A stretch of DNA of 64,000 nt from Raphanus sativus (taxonomy: Eukaryota; Streptophyta; Magnoliopsida; Brassicales; Brassicaceae): assembly GCF_000801105.2 (NCBI RefSeq), contig NC_079512.1:38891848-38955847 (forward strand), written 5' to 3'. Of this stretch, positions 32,399 through 43,494 are shown piece by piece (the first letter of the stretch is position 1; every line of letters starts with the position of its first letter). Both the position numbers and the translations under genes were made by a program. Under the pieces are notes generated by a model. The model saw only the letters and a list, made by a program, of their open reading frames with translations. It did not search any database and was not told the origin of the DNA.

Positions 32399-32855
32399 TA
32401 AGTATATAATATCATATCTGAAGTTGTTCCTTTTTATAGCAAATTTGTTCCTTTATTTCCGGAGTTAGAGTAAGACAAATAAACCAATTTGCATAGCATC
32501 TGCAAATTTTGTTTTTCCCATACTAATATAAGGCGGCGAAAATCACTATCATTCAAACTGTTAATAATTTATAGATGCTGACCAAAAAAAAAATTATAGG
32601 CAAATTACCTAGAATCTGGTTCACTGTTTCCTCTCTCGAATAAGGTAAAAGTTATTAATCAATTTTATTAGTGGCGTAAGACCACGCAATAATATAATAA
32701 CAAAAAATGTTAACTATATATAGTTCGGACATGGTAGTCCATTAATATGGGAATCAAATTCTTCATTTAACAAATCCATTATCTAGATTCTAGTCTTTTT
32801 TTTCCGTCCAATTACACGAGATATAGAGTTTTCTTGAAATGATGTATTCTAAAAA

Positions 32856-32911
32856 GAATTTCAATTAGCATCTTGAATTACTTGAATTTCAATTAGCATC
32901 TTGAATTACTT
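32856..32911. repeat. perfect 28-bp tandem duplication
   Basis: Two identical 28-bp units beginning GAATTTCAATTAGCATC sit head to tail at 32856-32883 and 32884-32911. No gene context. Confidence 0.95.
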
Positions 32912-33066
32912 GATCAAACTATTTTAATTAAACTAGTTTTGCTGGAGATGTCTCTTTATATATAATATTTATGGATGTGCACATGTACTAAAGTCGTTTA
33001 CATGTATTAATGAATAGGGTATTTCGATCAGTAAGAAAACATGTTAGGTTACGTGTCTCAAATCTT

Positions 33067-33086
33067 CTTTTTGAGAAAGGGCCGTA
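33067..33086 (-). mobile_element. tiny A-tailed insertion, 16-bp target duplication
   Basis: 20 bp lie between perfect copies of ACGTGTCTCAAATCTT (33051-33066 and 33087-33102). On the minus strand it reads TACGGCCCTTTCTC followed by a short A run. Confidence 0.65.
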
Positions 33087-33319
33087 ACGTGTCTCAAATC
33101 TTGATACCGATATATAGTTTACACCATGGTTCGTCCATTCTCACATATTCATATTTGACCACTAAGAGCATCATCAACGCAGACGCTTAAAGGAATGCTT
33201 AATGATTTTTTGATTTAAAAAAAAAAGTAAAAATGATTAATTAGAAAGAATACGGCGCTTAATTAAGCACTAGATGATGCGGTGCTTATTGGACACGTGT
33301 TGTCCATTCGGCTTCCCTT

Positions 33320-33590
33320 TCTCTCTCTCCCTCGACGAAATCGATCTCTCCTCGCCTCCTTGACTGCTCTGTTATCAATCGACGATGATGTCCTCGTCTC
33401 TCTTGCTCTCCTCTCGGCCTCCTCCTCGTAATCAATCAACGATGATCTCTCCTCGTCTCTCCCGCTCTCCTCTCGGCCTCCTCGTCGATTTTGATCCAAC
33501 CTCGTCTCTCTCGTTCTCCTCTCGACCTCCTCGTCGATGATCAACGACTCGTCTCTCTCGCTCTCCTGGACGATGAATCTCTCGGCGTCT
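33320..33590. repeat. CT-rich tandem repeats inside the capture element
   Basis: About four degenerate units of 55-60 bp, each with CCTCGTCTCTC..GCTCTCCTCTCGGCCTCCTCGTCGAT. The minus-strand ORF across it is Arg/Glu-rich and looks like a by-product of the repeat, not a gene. Confidence 0.7.
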
Positions 33591-34182
33591 CGCGGTGTCG
33601 ATCTCCTCGAGGATGAAAATCCTCCATCTCTCCTCTACGAAATCAAAAGAAAGGTAGAGCTATGAATCGTTCATTGATATTTTTATTAGTTTGTTGTGTT
33701 CGAAGAAACTCAATCTCGAATGGAATAGATAGTATTTTTGGATCTGTCATTGTGTTTTATTTGTTGGTCGTTTATCAATTGAGTGTATCGTTGTGTTTTA
33801 TTCACATAGATTAGTCTCTGCCTCTTATGTTTGTTTTTTGATATTGACTGAATTATTCTTAAAAAGCTTTGTGTTTTATGGTTGGTTGTTTTTGAATTGA
33901 GTGTATGGTTGTGTGATTATTGTGTTAAATTTGAATCTTTGTTCTGTAACACATTTTTGATTTCCTTCTGTGGAGGAGTAGTGCATTCGATGGAGCAAAA
34001 CAGGAAGGATTGTTTGCAAGCAGAGGAGTGCTTTCCATGTACGGATAAAAGCGTTATGGATAAGTTAGGTAGGTAATGTGTTTGGTCTGTTTGCATTGAT
34101 GGTCTGTTTGCAAAAAATAAGTTATGATCAACTGAGAAATTGCCAATAACGACAGATAAAAGAAACATAGGTCATTCGTTCG

Positions 34183-34390
34183 TTACTCGTCTCCCTGGCT
34201 ACGCAACCTAGCAAGCCTGTTGGTAATGACGATGTCAAGCTGGGAAGCTCTCTCCACAATGGCTTTCCTCTTCTTTGTTGATACATTGTGAGCAATCTCC
34301 GCACAGTAAGTCATGTTGTGCATCATGAGTAACTCAAGATCAGCAGAGTTGTGAACAACAAACTTCTTGAATCCGTTGGGGAGATAGTGA
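34183..34390 (-). pseudogene. RPL32: captured last exon of ribosomal protein L32 (RPL32, eL32)
   Basis: After an intron-like acceptor (GCAAG) the frame runs [20 protein letters not shown], includes [20 protein letters not shown] and ends [10 protein letters not shown] with a TAA stop. All 68 codons are open and match the C-terminal half of cytosolic eL32. The N-terminal half and the promoter are absent. Changes from the family consensus as I recall it (for example Met for Arg in HNMTYC) suggest relaxed constraint. The piece sits inside the Harbinger-like element, so it is a transduplicated fragment. Confidence 0.88.
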
Positions 34391-35002
34391 CTTGCTTTTG
34401 TTTGAATTGTCGATAATAAATTACTTGTTCTTGTGTCATGGAGTTTATGTAAGTGTAACTTGTTCTATAAGTTTCTGTTTTATTTTTAAAAACTCCTAAA
34501 TAAGATATTTGCATTGGAGGACATTAATTAGAGATTGCTTAAAAAATTGCTTATCATCTATTTATTATTAAAAAAATGATTAAGCACCCCATTCGAGGTG
34601 CTATGGTTAATGATGCTCTAAGACATCCCCATAATGACTACAAGTTTCGAAGTTAAGTTTCTAGAGGATTTTGGTTCTACCAAAACTTTGATCATAAAAA
34701 AAAAAGATTCGAGGATGCAAGATTGATAGTGAAATAAAATTGAGGGTACATGTGGGGGAGTGACGTTTAAAAACAAAAACAAAAAGAGAAAGAGAAAGAA
34801 TATAAATAGATGCTTAGTTACTATCATGACAACTATGAAGCAAAGTTAGAGTCCGTCCATACAAGTATTTCGCGTTATTGCCATTCTTTCCTCATACCCA
34901 CGAGCCACGATGACAAATATGTTGTTCTTTTTCTATTTCTAGATTTGTATTTTGTATTTTTTCACTGAATTATGCGTCTCGTTTTTAGTAAATTAGGTTT
35001 CA

Positions 35003-35025
35003 TAGTTACAAAAAAAAAAAAAAAA
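35003..35025 (+). mobile_element. tiny A-tailed insertion, 14-bp target duplication
   Basis: TAGTTAC plus 16 A lies between perfect copies of TAAATTAGGTTTCA (34989-35002 and 35026-35039). Confidence 0.75.
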
Positions 35026-35039
35026 TAAATTAGGTTTCA

Positions 35040-36224
35040 AACTGTAACTAATATTTGTCTAAAAATTTAAATGTTAACTTTGCAAATATAAATATAAAGA
35101 TTCAAAGTTTAGACTTGGCATAAAATTAACAAGGGAAGCGCTCTTCTGTGGCAAACAAAGTCTCCAGGATTCGCATGGTCAAATATGTTCCGATCAAATT
35201 ATTCGCGAAAGCGTGACACAAAATACGTACTTGACCTCCTCCTACGTCACATCTACGCATTCGTGCCCTACCTTCATAAGTATTCTTCCAATTTTCTGAA
35301 GTTCGAAATTGAGATGCCGATGATTCACGACCGTAGATTCGAATGATCAACTAAACGTTAATTATTTTATCGATGAACCTTTGCTCAAATTTATCAACAG
35401 TATTTTGTTCATAGTGAATTATATTAATTAATGACATGAAATGAAACGGTCGTATAAGACTATAAGTCTAGTAGTTTCATTTTGTTCACTCTATACCCAT
35501 TTGGCTATTGCTATGCATGGTAAGTCGGTGATTATTAATCCCTTGTCAGTATATATGTTTAGATCATGAAACCATGTTATCCAAAAGATTGATAATAGTT
35601 TTCTTGCCTAACTCCACTAACAAAAGCTGACAATCGTATTGTTACCAACTACTAGTTGAATTTTGATTCACTTGAATCTTGTGTATACTACTTACTAATC
35701 AGTAAACAAATCATATCTTATTTATTATTATTGACATGAACGAGATCGCACAAGTTAGAATTCTGACCTAATTTCATATTCAGATCTTAAGGCAAAAAAG
35801 AAAACATAGAAAAAATTGAACTATAACGGTACCAGAGCTAATAATTTAATACTTTGTAATTTCGGTATAAATTAAAGAAATATAATCTGCTGGTAAAAAA
35901 CCATTAGCACTCTTTGAAAGGTCCACTTCCAAGGAAGCTAGAGACCGTCCTTTTTAACTAACTAATTGGTAAAAAACAATTAGCGCTTTTAATTTTACAG
36001 TACTCCTTTTTATATTCTCTAACCAATAACAACAATAAAATTAATATTAATTTATATCCAATATAAACTCCTCTCTCCATCCTTTTCCATCTACCTTTGA
36101 ATCTATTCATACGTGTATATAAAAAGCTTTACTTCCTCCTCTGCTACTCCTTTTCTATCAATCACCGAAACACATTCATTGGCTTAAACCCTAAACCCCA
36201 AACACCTGAGCTACCTCAACAAAA
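35040..36224. other. PIP2 upstream region
   Basis: AT-rich with no recognised gene. A minus-strand ORF at 35126-35350 (74 codons) lies in sequence of more balanced composition but shows no domain I know. The last 150 bp are CT-rich leader with a telo-box (AAACCCTAA) at about 36187. Confidence 0.65.
36116..36125 (+). promoter_or_regulatory. TATA box of PIP2
   Basis: TATATAAAAA lies about 100 bp upstream of the PIP2 ATG, a standard plant spacing with a 70-75 base leader. Confidence 0.65.
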
Positions 36225-36485
36225 ATGAGACCCTTTGGCTTGATCTTTACGGTCATGTTCTTGGTCTCAGCCTTCTCGGAATCAAGAACTGTCGATTGCA
36301 GAGTTCTCCTTGGTGGCTCATCGGAGGAAATAGGCCAATACAAGAATCATGGTGTTGATTTGCGAAGTAAAGAGTTGTTAGGGGTTGTGATACGTGGTTA
36401 TAGAAGGTTACGCGCGCTCTCTTCAGCTGGAGAGAGGATGCAGACAATGGCTTCAGGTCCGAGCAGAAGAGGTGCGGGGCACTAA
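36225..36485 (+). CDS. PIP2: PAMP-induced secreted peptide precursor (PIP2-like)
   Basis: An 86-residue precursor of a secreted signalling peptide. In Arabidopsis, PIP peptides amplify immune responses through the receptor kinase RLK7. Residues 1-20 (MRPFGLIFTVMFLVSAFSES) look like a signal peptide. The middle is variable and charged. The C-terminus ends SGPSRRGAGH, the SGPS-x-x-G-x-G-H core of the PIP/PIPL family. Intronless. The gene lies beside MEE59-like, as At4g37290 lies beside At4g37300. The family is clear from the C-terminal motif, and the exact member rests on position. Confidence 0.85.
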   Translation: MRPFGLIFTVMFLVSAFSESRTVDCRVLLGGSSEEIGQYKNHGVDLRSKELLGVVIRGYRRLRALSSAGERMQTMASGPSRRGAGH

Positions 36486-37380
36486 AAGATTATTCATCCA
36501 CTTACACTATACAACAATATTTGTCTAGCTCAGGTTATAGTAAAGGATTTTTCATTTGTGACAGAATCATTATATTTACTCAGTCTTTAAAAATCAATGT
36601 AAAGTATAGAAGTGAGAAAATTCTTTAATCATGATACAATAGTCTGTTTCCTTCTCATAAACACCCATATATATAGTACGTGCCAAAAAATTCCTTTATT
36701 TGAATGGATTTTGAAATAGTTTTGAGATCCACATTAACCGTGAAAATTAGACATGAAATCAGTTATATATTAGATTATAGATTATAGATTATAGATTATA
36801 GATTCAGGAGCTGTTATTGGTCACCATGGTGAAATACAAATGATATATATCTTCTAAAGCTTAAAGAATTAACTAGAAGTACGATCATATAATTATGAAA
36901 ACCATGATTATTTCATGTTTTACCAATTCATGATTCAAATTTTGCTGAAATGCAAACAGTTTTTTTTGTTGTTGGAAAGTTGGAAGTGTTGGCCTTTGGG
37001 GTATTAAAAGGGACACTTTGTTTACTGTCCTTGGGAGCCGGAAATGGAAAGCTATACACTTTATATATGTTCTAAATTGCCATCCAGCTCTTGATATTCG
37101 TATTCCCTAAAAATCCTGGCAAATTACAAAGTTACTTTGTAAAATGTTGGTAGAATATATCTACGATGACAGTTAAAGGAAAATATTTGTTACTGTGAAT
37201 AAATTGCTTTGGAGAAAATTGACAAAACATTAAAATTCTGACTTGTAGTTATGAGAAATGAAACAACCAGGCCCATCCAAAGGCCCATTTTCTATTTCTT
37301 TTTTAACCAAACATGTGAGCAAACTCCACTCTCGCCTTTCCAGTTGTAAACCAAAGTGCCAAAAGACAGAGAAGGCGACG
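36486..37380. other. PIP2 downstream region and MEE59 promoter
   Basis: No gene. A tandem AGATTAT heptamer (about five copies) is at 36772-36804. The GGCCCA motifs near 37269-37287 resemble plant housekeeping promoter elements of the next gene. Confidence 0.7.
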
Positions 37381-38069
37381 ATGAGTTCGATGAAGCCAAG
37401 CAGGAGCGACGAGATACCCGACCTGGATCAACAGATCAAGAACACCAACCAGATCAGAGCTGGTTTCGATTCCTTGGCACCTAAACGACCCACTAAACCC
37501 ACCCGGAGCGAGCCAGGCCCTTTCGGATGTTTCTCTACTCCCGACCCAACCACTGACCATCCGGAGGCTGACAAGTTCCAAATTCTCCAGTCACAAACTC
37601 ATGTTCGGTTTCTCTACCTCACTACTTTTTTCTCTTCACGTAAACTTATGGTCAAAATTGAGATCTTTTGGATAAGAAAATACAGGGTAATATTCTGCAT
37701 GAAGGAGGTTCAGCTGCTGTTCAAGATGAGTTCCTGGAGACAGAGTATTACACGAATCTCACCGCCATTGATAAGCAACATCACACGGTTCTCATCTTTG
37801 TTTCTCTTTCTTTAAAATTACGGCTGGAGAAATTTAACTTTTTGTAGTAAATGTGGTTATGTTTCTGAAACTAGACCGGAAGTGGGTTTATCAATGTGGG
37901 GAAGGAAGACGGCGGTGAAGAGACCGTTATAGCCGCCGCTGCAATGGGAGACGGAGGAGAAAAGGCTGTTTACAGAAGCAACCCGGCGACGAACGAGTGG
38001 ATTCCTGCGGTGGAGGAGGGCTTTGCTTCAGAATCTTCGTCTAAACCGAATCGGAGCGAGAGTTCTTGA
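37381..38069 (+). CDS. MEE59: MEE59-like protein (maternal effect embryo arrest 59)
   Basis: A small plant-specific protein of unknown biochemical function. Its Arabidopsis relative is named after an embryo-arrest mutant. Predicted exons: 37381-37602, 37686-37787 and 37875-38069. All junctions are GT-AG at phase 0, giving 172 residues. The start MSSMKPSRSDEIPDLDQQ is preferred over the in-frame ATG 123 bp upstream, which adds a Cys/Lys-rich stretch unlike the rest. The protein is hydrophilic with conserved-looking blocks IRAGFDSLAPKRPTKP, EYYTNLTAIDKQHHTTGSGF and NPATNEWIPAVEE. No membrane segment or known domain is seen. Identity rests on memory of At4g37300 and on position. Confidence 0.82.
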
Positions 38070-38839
38070 ATGGGATCTTTGGATGTGTGTACTTTATCTT
38101 CTTCCTGATGTTATGTTTCTTGGTATTATTATCATAAAATATTAAAATATATAAACTAATTAAATAAGTTTCTGTCATTAATATGAAATAATTATTTAAC
38201 AGTTGATTAGAGGAAGTTTCAAACTTCCAAAATATCTCTGATAAGATCGAACTTTCTGTGGTCTGTATTACACAACAAAGATTTTTTTTTTTGTCTCCGA
38301 CATCATGTCAATTCTTCAACTACCACCAATATAATTGAATTGTACATATATCATCAAGAATATGATTAAATGACACTTCTAAAATAAATATTTTCGGGGT
38401 AAATCCTTTATTCTACCTAATTATTGCCAATCAAGCTATAAACATACCAGAAATAATTTCAGCTACTTTCAACAGAATACAATTGAAAAAGCTTTTACGA
38501 AAAAAAAAGTTTCACCTGTTTTAACATGAGTAAAAAGTTTAAGTCTCTCACCTTTTTCTGTTTATTTTTTCTTAATTTTTTTTATTTCAACTTTTAGTCG
38601 ATCTATTATTTTTCTTTTCTTTCTAAATCACCCCTTTTATTTTAGTTTTGGATACACTTAATTTACAATCACACTCCAGTTTATATTTTAAAGGTTGTTT
38701 TATTGCAGCTGAATAATCTTACTACACAAAATAATAATAATAATAATCTTATTACAGATAATATTATGACTTGTTTTTTTTCTAGAACATTATGACCAAT
38801 TATCATATCTTAAAAAACAATCTACATATTCTTGAATCT
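38070..38839. other. convergent intergenic region between MEE59 and CYP81
   Basis: AT-rich 3' flanks of two convergent genes. I see no other feature beyond short homopolymers. Confidence 0.7.
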
Positions 38840-41440
38840 TCAGAAGAGCAATTCGGAAGCCACCTCACGTGGTCTGCATGTGACAACCAATGGTTCAGCC
38901 TTAGGCATACTAAGCCCCGGACCTTCAGTCATATCAACCGGACCTCCTGAGCCACTCTCCCACTCAAAACACTGAACCATCGAGCCCAACACCAACCCAA
39001 CAACCCGGTTAGCCAAACCCAACCCGGGACAAACCCGTCTCCCTAAACCAAACGGCATCATCTTACTACTATACTGTCCAAGCTGATCTCTCCTTTCAAA
39101 TCTCTCCGGCTTAAACGACGTTGGATCATCCCACACGCTTGGATCTCTATGTATAGCCCACAAGTTAACCAACACGATTGTATCACGTGGAATATCGAAC
39201 CCACCGATGACACAATCAGAAGATGAGAAATGAGGAACCATAAGTGGAGCCACAGGGCATAGCCTTAGTGTCTCGGATACAACGTTGTTCAAGTAGTCCA
39301 TGTTCACCTGATCATCTTCTTTTAACAAACGACGATTACTTGATGACGATGATGGTTCCATGTGAGCATCAATATTTTGTCTCGTTGTCTCAAATACTTG
39401 TGGATGGTTTAATAGATTTGACATTGCCCATTCTACGGTTAAAGCCGATGTATCTGTGCCTCCTATTACCATCATCTGATAATATAATCCAATAATTAAT
39501 ATGGGACCGTTGTTGTGTGACGTGACATAGGAGTGTGGGATAAACATTAAATAGAGCTTTTCACATGATTTGTTGTCATTCCACTGGTTTACAGTTTTTT
39601 GTTTTGTTTTGTTCCAGCTGGGGTCGGTGATAACAATCAAGATTGGTGTTCCAGTGTCAACATCAAGGGGTTTCGTAATAAATTTTAATGTCTGGTTATT
39701 CAATTCTAATTTCATCTACATTTGGGTTGGATAAGTATTCGGTTTTCCTAGTTTGGTTTAACCATGGATTCTAACTAATTTTAGTTTGAGAATTATATAT
39801 ACAAAAAACATATGATTGAATCGAAGGGTATATAAAAACATACCAGAATGAGACCTTTGATGGTAACATCATTGTAGTAATGAGGCTCCTTTTCTTGAGA
39901 ATCAAGCAAATGAGCAATCATGGTGTTCTTAAACTCCATTCTTCCTCTGTTAGCTCTATGTTCATCCAAAAACCCTTGTAATAAACTATCCATCTTTTCT
40001 CCAACCCTCTTTGCTCTCTTGATGTAACCTTTGTAGTCATACCACCTTAGAGCCGGCAAAAAATCGGCTGGGTTGTCCGCCGCAGAGAGCTCTAGAATCT
40101 CCACCACTAGCTCCCGGAACTCCGAGCTTATCTTCTCTTTTTCGCCTTCATCTTCCTCGGAGAATCTCTTTCCAGTCATCATTCTCGTTATAACGTTTAG
40201 GGTAAGATCCGTTAGTAACGGTCGTAACTCCACCTGAATAAAAAAGTATGTTCTTCTTACGGTCTGATATGGTTCGGTAATCTTTAACCGGATTTAAAAC
40301 CAAAATTGATCTTAAGAACACGTTTTTCTTTCTTAGTCTGAACATTGATATTTCAAGTAAATACCGACAGATTTAGAGCTGAATAGACAATTTTCCACGG
40401 TTTCCACCCATGTTTATTTCTGTAATTTTTAAATATAACATATTGTTTTTATTGAAATACCTTCAAATAGAATCTAAACTACAAAAATGCTTCTAAGTCT
40501 ATATATCTATTCTATTAAAAATGACAATAAATATTATGTCCAACTATTTATTTCATTTATTTATATGACTATACAATTAAACTAAATTAATATTAAATAT
40601 AAATATGATTAAAAACTTAAATATAAAAATTGAAATTCTCAAAAATAATTAAAACAAAAAATATACCCACAGAATCTAGTTACTAGTTTAAATTGGGAAT
40701 CATTAATAACAGAAACAATAAATTTTAAACTAATAAAAGTAGTTATAATTAACTAATAAAACTACATGAGATATATTATATATGTTACAAGTTTATTAAA
40801 ATTTATTTTATTATTAGTTTCTCATATTATGTAAGTATATAATACAATACAATACAACTACGTGTGTATATCAATAAATATATTTTATATAAGAGTTAGG
40901 TTTTCATCAAGATGAGATATACGGACTTACTTTAGCCGGGCGTTGGACGGATAAACCGTGAAGCTTTTGCAGAAGCCTCTTAACTTCGTCTTGTCGGATT
41001 TCTGCTGAGCCGTTGAGTCGATGCGTTGAAAAGACTTCCAAGGCGGTGATGCGACGGAGGTTTCGCCAGTGGTCACCGTAAGGAGCCGTTACCATGGAGG
41101 TGTAGTCATAAGCGACGTACTTGCCCATGATGAAACGAGGCCGGTTCGCCAAGACTATGTCGTTTTTCGTCAAAAAACATTCTTCGGCTGCGGCTGGAGA
41201 CGACACGATAACGGCGAGGCGAGAGCCTAGGCGGAGAGAGAATACGGGGCCGAGGGAGTGCGAGAGACGGAGGAGAGTGCGGTGAAGCAACGGTTGTCTG
41301 AGGAGGTGAAGGTGACCAATGATCGGAAAACAGAGACGTGGCGACGGCGGAAGGTTTTTGTTGGATTGATAGAGTCGGAGTAACAACTTGGTGATGAGAA
41401 CAGTAATAAGAATGGTGGGGATAAGTAAACTATAATCCAT
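38840..41440 (-). CDS. CYP81H1: Cytochrome P450, CYP81 family (CYP81H1-like)
   Basis: An ER-anchored haem monooxygenase. Predicted exons on the minus strand: 41440-40931, 40233-39844 and 39475-38840, phase 0 throughout, giving 511 residues. Residues 3-22 form the membrane anchor, followed by the PPSP hinge ([18 protein letters not shown]). The I-helix oxygen motif is GGTDTSA (about 304-310), ExxR is ETLR (368-371), PERF is at 423-426, and the haem loop is [10 protein letters not shown] with Cys449. A Ser-rich insert (about 341-346) after the I helix is longer than in the two neighbouring genes. The substrate cannot be read from sequence. Lying next to MEE59, it matches the position of Arabidopsis CYP81H1 (At4g37310), and that assignment is positional. 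Confidence 0.9.
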
Positions 41441-43494
41441 GACTTTTCTCGTCTTATTCTTTTTCTCTAGCTTTGTGTGTCTCTTCCATCATTTTATACC
41501 CATTTTTCTACCCTACTTGCAAGTAAAATAACAAAAGTAATACTCCTAGTTGTTAATTAATTACCGTTTATTTCTTCACACTGTCTACATAAGAGTTTAT
41601 TCAACAATCTTTTGACAAATAGAAAACGATCGATTTGACATTAAGAGTGTGAAGGTTGATGGCTCGAGGGATCTTCCAACAAAGCGTGAACGGAAAGTAA
41701 CAAAGAAAGAGCAAGAGAAATATGTTTTTAAATATAATTTAGCTAAATTATCATTTTATAAATCGAAGTTATACACGTTATAAACTATTTTTATTCATAG
41801 ATACCTTATAAACAAAAATAAGCAAATGTATAATTTCCTTTAAAAGTCCGTATAAACATTATTCTCTATTTTGCTAAAAAAAAACATTCATAAATTTATA
41901 TTTTTGTAAATGATCTTACAAGTATGTAAAAATACATGTAAAAAATAAAGTGGTGGTAGTGTAGTGACAATTTCTCAGGATTTGGTGTATATCTACATTA
42001 GTCGTGGATTCAATTCTCTCTACAAACTAAATATGACTATTTGGATAGTATGGATTTGAATTAATGGTTTACATTATGGGCCATAACAGATGATTGGTTT
42101 ATTTTTTTGCATTCGTCGGAAAACATTCCAAACTCGGATCAAACAGTATGATACGCTTTTGGATTAATCCACTCTGTACCACTAAATACATTCCTCTCTA
42201 AACCGATCGGATCAGCCGATAGAATTTATCAAAAAATATATATGTAAAAAATAAATATTTTTAGTTTTGAAAGCATACACCACCAATAATAATCAAATCT
42301 TTATATAGTATAGATATTGAAGACGACGCAATCTATTTATTATAGTAATTTGATAATGATATGCTAATTTTCTATTTATCTGATAATACTGAACAAACGT
42401 CAAAAATTAAATCCAGATAATGACGACCCTAACCACGTCTCTTTCATCTTAACAATCCAAAAATTATGTTGAAAAAGTCTCTCTAAATTTGAAATTTCTT
42501 AAAATTCTATTTATCTTCTTCGGTATCGTCACTATCGTGACATCCAAACTACTAGATAATCGCCATCGTGCTTATACGTTTTTATTATATGGGCAGGTCT
42601 AGACGACTTTCATAATTTATTATATTAAACCCCGTTGGTCCTACGAGTCCATCGGATTATTCAAAGTCACCCCTCGGCTCCCAAGAGCTCAGAATCTTTC
42701 CACGATCGTGACATTGCTTTTAAGGAAGTGAAACAATCAATCATTTTGTGGGAAGGAATTCTATACCAGACTTTAATATATATAAGAGATGCAAATCAAG
42801 CTAACGACTGTTATTTGATTGTGAATTAAAAGTGTCATATTTTGTCGACAAAGTTACAAATTTTGTTTTCTCTAAATAAAAGAGAATTTAAAGTCTCTAA
42901 TTCTTAATAATAGTTACGTGTTAGCTACATATAATCATTATCTATGCCTAACTTATGAACATATGCAAATAATTAATTATAATATAAACCTGTTTTAATT
43001 AGCTTAGCTAGTCGACAAAGTTATAACTTCTTTTTATATGATAAACACTAGATTTTGTCATGAAAATGACTAGGGAAAGTTGTCAATGAGATTTGAATTA
43101 AAAAAATTGGTTTCGCAACTTTACTTCACGAAAAAATTATATTCAAGTAACTTCTTAAGTAACAACGCAATCACAGTTACGTATATGCAGAACAAAACAA
43201 AACAAAAAACTAAGAAACTAACTGAATTTCTCAGCATCAGATTTCATATCATATTATATAACACATTACAAAATTAACAACATAAATACGTTACATACGG
43301 TAGAAATATTAGCGAGTTCTCTATCGTATGTAGATTTTTTTGTGAAGTCAGTGTTGATTTGTTCAACTGACATACCGGATGTGGGCACCAATTAAGGTGG
43401 TTCCTTGTAATGTTTTCCAGTCTTTTAATATAATCGGTATTAAAAAACATTTGAGAGTTCTAATTCACAACAAAAAAGTTTAATGGGAAGTACA
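41441..43494. other. intergenic region upstream of CYP81H1-like gene
   Basis: AT-rich with no recognised gene. The ORFs at 42635-42829 and 43080-43277 lack any domain and are probably chance. Confidence 0.65.
41491..41498 (-). promoter_or_regulatory. TATA box of CYP81H1-like gene
   Basis: Minus-strand TATAAAAT lies about 50 bp upstream of the ATG at 41440. Confidence 0.55.

Larger units (their letters stand above)
33166..34618. mobile_element. Harbinger-like gene-capturing element (Pack-type)
   Basis: 1453 bp flanked by TAA on both sides. Left end GAGCATCATCAAC and right end GTTAATGATGCTC are near-perfect inverted repeats, and subterminal TTAAGCAC/GCTTAAT motifs recur at both ends. The interior is not transposase. 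It holds a CT-rich repeat block (33320-33590), an unidentified exon-like piece (about 33983-34071, preceded by AG and followed by GTAGGT) and the last exon of RPL32 on the minus strand. A 3-bp TAA duplication and these ends suggest PIF/Harbinger mobilisation. Confidence 0.72.

Noticed and set aside
32563..32600. GATGCTGACC plus A run as another tiny A-tailed insertion
   Set aside because: The flanking repeat is only about six bases (TTATAG) and imperfect beyond that, so chance is likely in AT-rich DNA.
33263..33544. 93-codon Arg/Glu-rich ORF
   Set aside because: It is the translation of the CT-rich tandem repeat inside the capture element, with no independent support.
35126..35350. 74-codon minus-strand ORF upstream of PIP2
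   Set aside because: No recognisable domain or homologue. Kept only as a note in the intergenic entry.
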